A stretch of 20,428 nucleotides of DNA from an uncultured Treponema sp. (GTDB taxonomy: Bacteria > Spirochaetota > Spirochaetia > Treponematales > Treponemataceae): contig CALDID010000049.1 in the NCBI GenBank assembly GCA_937901865.1, forward strand, positions 1 through 20,428, given 5' to 3'. The notes beneath the pieces were generated by a model that saw only the letters and a list, made by a program, of their open reading frames with translations, had not been told where the DNA came from and did no database searches. The translations under genes were made by a program, and so were the position numbers. Shown here in pieces: positions 6,623 to 13,500 of the stretch. Position 1 is the stretch's first letter. Every line of letters starts with the position of its first letter.

Positions 6623-7828
6623 ATGTACACAAAAGAAGAAGTGCTGGATTTCGTCAAAGAAGAAGACGTGAAATTTATCCGTTTGGCGTTTTTCGACATC
6701 ACAGGCAAGCAAAAAAATGTTTCGATAATGAGCGATGAGCTGGAACGCGCCTTTAGCGAGGGCGTAACGTTCGACGCATCGGCAGTAAAGGGCTTTGAGG
6801 GCGCGGAAAAATCGGATTTGTTCCTCGTTCCAGACCCGTCAACGCTCGCGATTGTGCCGTGGCGACCGATGACGGGCAAGGTTGTGCGTATGTTTTGCAA
6901 CATTTTCAACCCCGACGGCACGCCGTACAAAAAGGACTTTCGCGCGATGCTGAAAAATGCGTGCAAAAAGCTCGAAGCGGAGTGCAAACTTGAAATGATG
7001 GTCGGCACAGAAATCGAGTTTTATTTGTTCAAGCTCGATGAGCAGGGCTTTGCGTCGAAAATCCCCCTCGATTCCGCTTCCTATATGGACATCGCGCCCG
7101 ACGACCACGGAGAGAATATCCGCCGCGAAATCTGCCTCGCACTCGAACAGATGGGGCTGACTCCAGAGGCGAGCCACCACGAAGACGGACCTGGTCAAAA
7201 CGAAATAGACTTTCGTTATTCCCCTGCGCTCATTGCGTGCGACAATGTAGCCACGTTTAAATGGGTCGTCGGGGCAAAAGCGAGCGCGAACGGGCTATTT
7301 GCGGACTTTTCGCCCAAGCCTATCGCTGACGAGGCGGGAAACGGTATGCACATCAACTTATCGCTGCGCTCTCTCGACGGAAAAAACGCGGAAGACGCTC
7401 TCAAATACGTTCTCGGCGGCATTTACGCCCACGCAGAAGAGATGACCTATTTTTTGAACCCTGTTGAAAACTCGTATAAGCGGCTCGGCACTGCGAAAGC
7501 TCCGAAATATCTTTCGTGGGGAAAGGAGAATCGCTCCGCCCTCATTCGCCTGCCTGCAACGAAGCGAGAGGCGCGCATAGAGCTTCGTTCGCCCGACCCG
7601 ATGTGCAATCCGCATATTGCGCTATCTCTTATCATTCACGCGGCAATCGACGGACTGAAAAAGCAGCTGTTGCCTGTCGAAGAGGTGTGCGATAATCTGT
7701 TTAATAATAAAACAGCGTTAGAACTCGGCTTGAAACCACTGCCGCAGAGCTTGGAAGAAGCAAAAGAGAAGGCGAGAGAAAGCGAGTTTGTGAAAAGCGT
7801 GTTAGGCGACAGCGGACTTTTGGGGTAG
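6623..7828 (+). CDS. glnA: Glutamine synthetase type I, short form
   Basis: The enzyme forms glutamine from glutamate, ammonia and ATP. Recognisable elements of the 401-residue product are GTEIEFYLF, ASHHEDGPGQNEIDF, GNGMHINLSL, NSYKRL, ENRSALIRLP and RIELRSPDP. It is about 40 residues shorter than Bacillus GlnA and lacks the C-terminal tail. In the active-site flap, most GSI enzymes read RLVPG(F/Y)EAP; here it reads RLGTAKAP, so the flap Glu aligns with Lys. There is no adenylylation-type tyrosine segment. ATG 6623 is chosen over an in-frame TTG at 6608 because AAAGGAG (6611-6617) sits 5 bases before it. It follows asnB by 11 bases and depends on the asnB attenuator, with no promoter of its own visible. 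Confidence 0.93.
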   Translation: MYTKEEVLDFVKEEDVKFIRLAFFDITGKQKNVSIMSDELERAFSEGVTFDASAVKGFEGAEKSDLFLVPDPSTLAIVPWRPMTGKVVRMFCNIFNPDGTPYKKDFRAMLKNACKKLEAECKLEMMVGTEIEFYLFKLDEQGFASKIPLDSASYMDIAPDDHGENIRREICLALEQMGLTPEASHHEDGPGQNEIDFRYSPALIACDNVATFKWVVGAKASANGLFADFSPKPIADEAGNGMHINLSLRSLDGKNAEDALKYVLGGIYAHAEEMTYFLNPVENSYKRLGTAKAPKYLSWGKENRSALIRLPATKREARIELRSPDPMCNPHIALSLIIHAAIDGLKKQLLPVEEVCDNLFNNKTALELGLKPLPQSLEEAKEKARESEFVKSVLGDSGLLG

Positions 7829-7831
7829 CCT

Positions 7832-8401
7832 ATGAAAAGCGAAAGCTACAGCGTGCTGCTTGTTTCTCACGACAGCAAATTGACGGCGCAAATCAAGGCA
7901 TTTTTGACCTCTCCGCTCTTTGAAGTGAGCGAAACGGCGGATTTTAGCGAAGCGCGGCGGCTTGTGGACGAAAGGGAGTTCTGCATAATCATCGCGGATT
8001 CGGCTGACGGGCGAGATGCGGAGGCGGCGATTGAGATGAGCGACGTATATGCGCCGATTTTGCTGTTAGTGCCGAGCGAATATTTCGACGACATTTCGTA
8101 TCGCGTGGAGGCGTACGGGATTATGAGCGCGGCAAAGCCGTTTGAGCCGTTTTATTTTTATAATCTGATAAAAATCGCGATAGCAATACATTATAAGATA
8201 CAAAAAATCTCCAGCCAAACGATAAAACTCAAGGCGAAAATGGAAGAAATCCGCATTGTGAACCGCGCGAAAATGCTGTTGATAGAAAAGAGGGGTATGA
8301 GCGAAGAAGCGGCGCACCATTATCTTGAAAAAGAGGCGATGAACAGCGGCACGACGAAGCAAAAAGTCGCCTGCGCCATCGCGCGTGAACTGCAAAGCTG
8401 A
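7832..8401 (+). CDS. ANTAR-domain response regulator (AmiR/NasT type), probable RNA-binding antiterminator
   Basis: The 189-residue protein has a receiver-like domain (about 5-125) and a C-terminal ANTAR domain (about 135-189, with RIVNRAKMLLIEKRGMSEEAAHHYLEKEA). The receiver keeps a candidate phosphoacceptor Asp56 (IIIADS), Lys102 followed by Pro-Phe, and a single N-terminal acidic residue, Asp14, where most receivers have a pair, so phosphorylation is plausible but not assured. A linker helix precedes ANTAR, as in NasT-like proteins. ANTAR proteins bind hexaloop RNA hairpins and prevent terminator formation. Four such hairpins occur in this window, including the leader of this operon. Its ATG is 3 bases after the glnA stop with ggggtag inside glnA as ribosome site, implying coupled translation. 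No sensor kinase is present here. Confidence 0.9.
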   Translation: MKSESYSVLLVSHDSKLTAQIKAFLTSPLFEVSETADFSEARRLVDEREFCIIIADSADGRDAEAAIEMSDVYAPILLLVPSEYFDDISYRVEAYGIMSAAKPFEPFYFYNLIKIAIAIHYKIQKISSQTIKLKAKMEEIRIVNRAKMLLIEKRGMSEEAAHHYLEKEAMNSGTTKQKVACAIARELQS

Positions 8402-8463
8402 CGATATAAAAAAATTTACTTCGATTCGGTGCAAAATTGGGGCGTAGAAAAAAAATTTTCTTA

Positions 8464-8561
8464 GATTAGGTGTATAATAGGGGGCGCAGCGTACTTTTTT
8501 GGTGCGATTAGATGTATAATCGAGGCTAAAACTTTTTTACAAGCGCGATTAGATGTATAAT
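8464..8561 (+). repeat. Three 41-42-bp spaced repeats ending in gattagatgtataat
   Basis: gattaggtgtataat (8464-8478), gattagatgtataat (8506-8520) and the same again (8547-8561) recur at 42 and 41 bases. The last two are preceded by a similar T run and gcg. Each ends in a perfect -10-like TATAAT but no -35 box is found at the right distance. Function unknown. Confidence 0.7.
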
Positions 8562-8592
8562 TTGGTCATCTCTGAAATTAACATTGAAATTA

Positions 8593-8640
8593 TGTGCATA
8601 AAAAGGGGAAAAAAGTAGGTTTTGACCCTTTTTATACACA
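8593..8640. repeat. 15-bp imperfect inverted repeat
   Basis: tgtgcataaaaaggg (8593-8607) and ccctttttatacaca (8626-8640) pair with one mismatch. The ggg...cccttttt core could be a weak terminator downstream of the three TATAAT repeats and of the glnA operon. Confidence 0.5.
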
Positions 8641-8653
8641 TACGAGAGCTTAT

Positions 8654-8705
8654 AAACAAAAATTCAGAGCGAATTTTATGCAAAATCGACCCTGAATTTT
8701 TGTTT
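8654..8705. terminator. Bidirectional terminator between the convergent glnA and gltBD operons
   Basis: A perfect 14-bp inverted repeat, aaacaaaaattcag (8654-8667) and ctgaatttttgttt (8692-8705), is T-rich at the 3' end on both strands. It is the best candidate end for the asnB-glnA-ANTAR transcript and probably also the old end of gltBD, from which it is now separated by a repeat element. Confidence 0.55.
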
Positions 8706-8709
8706 TTAG

Positions 8710-8734
8710 CGAAATTTTACGACTTCAAAAGGTA
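8710..8734. repeat. 25-bp direct repeat, outer copy (duplicates the gltD 3' end)
   Basis: This sequence matches 9019-9043 at 24 of 25 bases. The 9019-9043 copy contains the gltD stop and last five codons. The pair brackets the repeat element at 8746-9014. Confidence 0.8.
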
Positions 8735-8745
8735 TGCTGTCAGGA

Positions 8746-9014
8746 GTTGTTACCAAAGGTATGCTGGAATGTCATTATCGGGCTTGACCCGATAATCTTT
8801 TCTAAAGCACTATACGAGAGTCTTAAAAGATTCCCGTGTCAAGCACGGGAATGACATAAGTCTTACGGGAATGACATAAGTCTTACGGGAATGACATAAG
8901 TTTACTGGAGTGACATAAGTCTACTTACTGGAATGCCGTGTCAAGCACGGGAATGACATAAGTCTACTTACGGGAATGACATAAACAGATAAATCAGCAT
9001 ACTTTCTGTAACAC
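8746..9014. mobile_element. MITE-like non-coding repeat element with imperfect terminal inverted repeats
   Basis: The left end (8746-8766, ...aaaggtatgctg) and right end (8995-9014, cagcatacttt...) are imperfect inverted copies about 20 bases long. Inside are two oppositely oriented hairpins of the gtcattcc/cgggcttgacccg kind, at about 8771-8797 and 8830-8856, and a degenerate third at about 8935-8957. There is no open frame. Such palindromic gtcattcc repeats are dispersed in many bacterial genomes. The 25-bp direct repeats just outside suggest insertion with duplication, though 25 bases is long for a target duplication. Confidence 0.5.
8846..8986 (+). repeat. Tandem array of 19-23-bp units, cgggaatgacataagtctta
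   Basis: Two identical 20-bp units (8846-8865, 8866-8885) are followed by a 19-bp unit (8886-8904), a 23-bp unit (8905-8927), a hairpin remnant, another 23-bp unit (8948-8970) and a partial one (8971-8986). The unit is one arm of the adjacent hairpin repeat amplified in tandem. Copy number is a candidate for strain variation. Confidence 0.75.
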
Positions 9015-9025
9015 TGCCCGAAATC

Positions 9026-10558
9026 TTACGACTTCAAAAGGTAGGTATCTATTTCTTTGGCGCATTCTCGCCCTTCGCTGATTGCCCAGACTACGAGGGA
9101 CTGTCCGCGACGCATATCGCCTGCGCTAAAGATTTTCTCGCGGCTCGTTTTGTAGCCGTCGTGGCTCGCGATAACGCCGCGCTCGCTCAGCTCTACCGCA
9201 AACTCCCGCGCCGTGTACTCCTCGCAGCCCACAAAGCCAGCCGCAATCAACAGCAAATCGCATTGAAGCTCTTTCTCGCTGCCTGCCCGCTCGATAAGCG
9301 TCCTCTTGCTCTCGATTGTCTTGAACTCGACTTCAACCGTGCGAACGCCCGTGATGTTTCCGTCCTTCGTGAACACCTCTTTCACCGTCGTTTCCCAAAT
9401 GCGCGGGTCGCTGCCGTATTTCGCAATGGATTCCTCCGCGCCGTAGTCAACTTTGAGCGTCTTCGGCCATTCGGGGAACGGATTTGTCGCTAAGCGGTCG
9501 ATTGGAGGCTTTGCCATCATCTCGATTTGCTTCACGCTCGCAGCTCCCAAGCGTATCGCCGTGCCGCAGCAGTCGTTTCCCGTGTCGCCGCCGCCAACGA
9601 TGATAACGTGTTTATCTTTGAGCGAAAGACCGTAGTTTTTTTCGAGAGAAACGGCGATTTGCTCGTTCGTCGGCTCTACATCGATTGCAGAAAGTGCGCT
9701 TTGAGTGGCAACAACGCTCTTTGTAACCGCTGTGAGAAAGTCAACCGCATTCATCACGCCGCGTTTCGCCTCGCTTATGCCTTTCGCCGTGAGTGTCCTC
9801 GCCTTTTTCGCTCCGCAACACAGCGCGATTGCGTCGAAACTGTTTGCGATGTGTTCGCTCGAAATCGTCTTGCCTACGTCGGCATTGAAAACGAACTCGA
9901 CTCCCTCCGCTTTCATCAGATTTATGCGCCGCTCGATGACGCTTTTTTCAAGCTTCATATTCGGAATGCCGTACATCAATAAGCCGCCAGCTTTGTCCTC
10001 CCTCTCGTACACCGTTACGCTGTGTCCGCGGCGATTGAGCCAATCCGCGCACGCCAAGCCCGCAGGTCCTGAACCGATGACGGCGACACGCTTGTGTGAA
10101 CGCACTTTCGGAATTTCAGGCTTCATATAGCCCGACGAAAACGCCCTCTCGATGATAAAAAGTTCGTTGTCGTGAATTGTAACCGCGCCGTCGTCGAAAA
10201 TTGGGTTCGCGCAGTTGCACGCCTTTTCGCACAATGCAGGACAAACGCGCCCCGTGAACTCAGGGAAGCTCGACGTTTTCAAAAGCCGCCACGCCGCCAT
10301 ATCGTATTGCCCTTTATACAGCGCGTCGTTCCATTCGGGAATGTAGTTGTGCAGCGGACAGCCCGTAACCATACCCGAAAGCCGTATCGCGCTCTGACAC
10401 ATCGGCACGCCGCAGTTCATACATCTCGCCGCCTGCTCTTTGCGCGCGTTTTCGTCAAGCCGAGGGTGAAATTCCTTGAAATTCGTTATGCGAGAAAGGG
10501 GCGCGATGTTGCCGTTCTCTCTTCGCTTAAAATCCATAAATCCTGTCGGTTTAGCCAT
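9026..10558 (-). CDS. gltD: Glutamate synthase (NADPH) small subunit
   Basis: GltD carries electrons from NAD(P)H through FAD and Fe-S clusters to GltB, the GOGAT half of ammonia assimilation. The 510-residue protein has N-terminal Fe-S cysteines C46, C49, C54 and C67 (CMNCGVPMC, GCPLHNYIP), then C106, C110, C114 and C116. It has the FAD Rossmann motif GSGPAG (162-167), the NAD(P)H Rossmann motif GGGDTG (322-327) and the C-terminal FAD motif FSAGDMRRGQSLVVWAISEGRECA. The start is supported by AGGAGG about 7 bases upstream. It follows gltB by 15 bases in one transcription unit. Its last codons lie in the direct repeat that borders the MITE-like element. The length is slightly above the E. coli protein because of extra residues near 275-310. 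Confidence 0.95.
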   Translation of the reverse strand: MAKPTGFMDFKRRENGNIAPLSRITNFKEFHPRLDENARKEQAARCMNCGVPMCQSAIRLSGMVTGCPLHNYIPEWNDALYKGQYDMAAWRLLKTSSFPEFTGRVCPALCEKACNCANPIFDDGAVTIHDNELFIIERAFSSGYMKPEIPKVRSHKRVAVIGSGPAGLACADWLNRRGHSVTVYEREDKAGGLLMYGIPNMKLEKSVIERRINLMKAEGVEFVFNADVGKTISSEHIANSFDAIALCCGAKKARTLTAKGISEAKRGVMNAVDFLTAVTKSVVATQSALSAIDVEPTNEQIAVSLEKNYGLSLKDKHVIIVGGGDTGNDCCGTAIRLGAASVKQIEMMAKPPIDRLATNPFPEWPKTLKVDYGAEESIAKYGSDPRIWETTVKEVFTKDGNITGVRTVEVEFKTIESKRTLIERAGSEKELQCDLLLIAAGFVGCEEYTAREFAVELSERGVIASHDGYKTSREKIFSAGDMRRGQSLVVWAISEGRECAKEIDTYLLKS

Positions 10559-10573
10559 CTCTTTCCTCCTTTT

Positions 10574-13500
10574 TTACGCCGTAACCTTTTTGAACGCCGC
10601 CAAAAGTGCGTCTTCTTCGCTCAAGCCCGCCGCCTTTTGCGCCCTGATTTCGCTCTTTATGCGAAGGTAATCGCGCGGAATTATCTTCTTGAACTTCGTT
10701 TTCGCGCTCTGCCAATCGTCGAGGAGCTGTTTTGCAACTTCGCTCGCCGTTTCTTTGTAATGCTGTTCGATGAGGCTTTTCAAAACGGCTTCGTCAGTGG
10801 TATCGCTGAACGCGCTCGCTTCGTCGTCGAGAGAATACATCGTTACCAGCTCGTGATTTAAGTGTTTGTAGACCTCGTGCGCTTCGTCGAGGATATATGC
10901 AACGCCGCCGCTCATTCCTGCGCACAGATTTTTGCCCGTGCGACCGAGAATGACCGCCACGCCGCCCGTCATATACTCAAGACCGTGGTCGCCGCAGCCT
11001 TCCGCCACAACGCTCGCGCCAGAATTCCGCACGCAAAACCGCTCGCCCGCCGCGCCGTTGATGAACGCCTTTCCGCTCGTCGCACCAAAAAGCGCAACGT
11101 TGCCTGCAATGATGTTCTCTTCGCTTTTGCCGCAGAATGTGTCGGGCTTCTTCAAGACGAGTTTGCCGCCAGAAAGCCCTTTGCCGAATGCGTCGTTCGC
11201 ATCGCCCGTTATGCGCAGCGTCAAGCCTTTCGGGATAAACGCACCGAAGCTCTGACCCGCGCCGCCCGTGAAGTTTACGGTATAGGTGTCGTCTTCGAGT
11301 GTGCCGCCGTAGCGTTTTTGGATTTCGCTGCCGAGAATCGTGCCAACTGTGCGGTCGGTGGATTCTAACCTCACCCCCGACCCCTCTCCTAGCAGGCGAG
11401 GGGAGAAAAGTGGATTTCTCTCCCCCTCTCTTTCTAGGCGAGGGGAGAAAAGTGGATTTCTTTCCCCCTCTCTTTCTAGGAGAGGGGGCTGGGGGGAGAG
11501 GTTCTCAAACCACGGGAGCAAAACGCTTTCGTCGATGGTGCGCTCAAGTTTGAAATCGAATAGCGTGCGCTCTTTTTTCCAATCGTCGCTTTGCTCGCCT
11601 GCGGTGGCTAAAAGACGGCTCACATCGACTAATGCGGCTCTCTTAAAGCCCTGCTTGTCTTTGAGCTTGAGCAAATCTGTTCGTCCGCACAGCTCCTCCA
11701 CGCTTCTCACGCCGAGTTTTGCCATAATCTCGCGCATTTCTTCGGCGATGAAGCGCATAAAGTTTTCGACGTATTCCGCTTTTCCTCTGAAACGAGAGCG
11801 CAGCTTTTCGTTTTGCGTCGCGACTCCGAACGGACAGGTGTCGAGCTGACAAACTCTCATCATTGAACAGCCCATCGTGATGAGCGGAGCAGTTGCAAAG
11901 CCGAATTCCTCCGCGCCGAGCAATGCTGCTATCACGACATCGCGCCCGCTCATCAATTTGCCGTCGGTTTCGATGATGACACGAGAGCGCAAGCCGTTTT
12001 GAAGGAGCGTTTGGTGCGTTTCCGCTACTCCAAGTTCCCACGGCAAGCCTGCGTGATGTATCGACGAAATCGGAGCTGCGCCCGTGCCGCCGTCGTGTCC
12101 TGAAATCAAGATGACTTGCGCGCCTGCCTTTGCCACTCCCGACGCAATCGTTCCTACTCCCGCTTCGCTCACCAGCTTTACGCTGATACGAGCGGCGCGG
12201 TTGGCGTTTTTGAGGTCGTAAATGAGCTGCGCCAAGTCTTCGATAGAATAAATGTCGTGGTGCGGCGGCGGAGAAATGAGGGAAACGCCCGGTGTCGCGT
12301 ATCGTGTCTGCGCAATCCACGGATAGACTTTCTTGCCCGGCAAATGTCCGCCCTCGCCTGGCTTCGCACCCTGCGCCATCTTGATTTGTATTTCCTTTGC
12401 AGACAAAAGATATTCTTCGGTAACGCCGAAACGTCCCGACGCGACTTGCTTTATCGCGCTGTTGTATTTCGTGCCGAGCCGCTCGCGCTTCTCTCCGCCC
12501 TCGCCAGAGTTCGATTTGCCGTGTAAATGGTTCATCGCCTCCGCCATACACTTGTGCGCTTCCTCGCTGATAGAGCCGTAACTCATCGCGCCCGTTTTGA
12601 ATCGCTTGACAATCTCGTCAACGCTTTCCACTTCGTCGATATTCACGCCGCCAGAAGAGTCAAAGACGAAATCGAGCATTGCGCGCAGCGTGTGCGGCTC
12701 TTCGTTGGAATCGACAAGCGCGGTGTATTCCTTAAATCGCTTGTAATCGCCGTTTCGCGTGGCTTGCTGCAGGGCGACGATTGTTTCGGGATTGTAAAGG
12801 TGCGTTTCGGCGGCTTCTCCGCGGCGGAATTTGTGCTTTCCTACGCTGTCGAGGTGGTCGTTCACGGTCAATCCAGACGGGTCGAACCCCTTTGAATGAT
12901 GATAAAGCATATCTTCTTCGATTTCTTTGAGCGTGATGCCTTCGACGCGGCTCACGGTGTTCGTGAAATATGTGTCTATCACTTCTTTCGCAATGCCGAC
13001 CGCCTCGAATATCTGTGCGCTTTGATACGATTGTATCGTGGAAATGCCCATCTTCGCGGCGATTTTGACAATGCCGTTGAGAATGGCTTTGTTGTAATCG
13101 TCGATTGCGGTGTGATAATCTTTGTCGAGGAGCTTTTGGTCAATCATTTCGGCGATTGCCTCGTGTGCTAGATACGGGTTCACTGCGCGCGCGCCGTAGC
13201 CTAAGCACAAAGCGGCTTGATGCACGTCGCGAACTTCTGCGCTCTCCAAAATCACCGAAACGGCGGTTCGTTTTTTGGTGCGGATAAGGTGCTGCTCCAC
13301 TGCGCTTACGGCAAGCAATGCAGGAATAGCCGCGTGAGTGCGGTCAACGCCGCGGTCGGAGAGAATCACGATGTTCACGCCGTTTTTCGCTTCTTCGTCG
13401 ATTTGGGAAAAGATGTTGTCGAGTGCGCTTTTTAGCCCGTTGCGTTTTAGCTCTTCAATGCTGACGAGGGTCGAGATGGTTTTGACAGAAAAACCGTTTG

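Noticed and set aside
8846..8986. Possible CRISPR array from repeated cgggaatgacataag units
   Set aside because: The units are head-to-tail without spacers and derive from the adjacent palindromic repeat.
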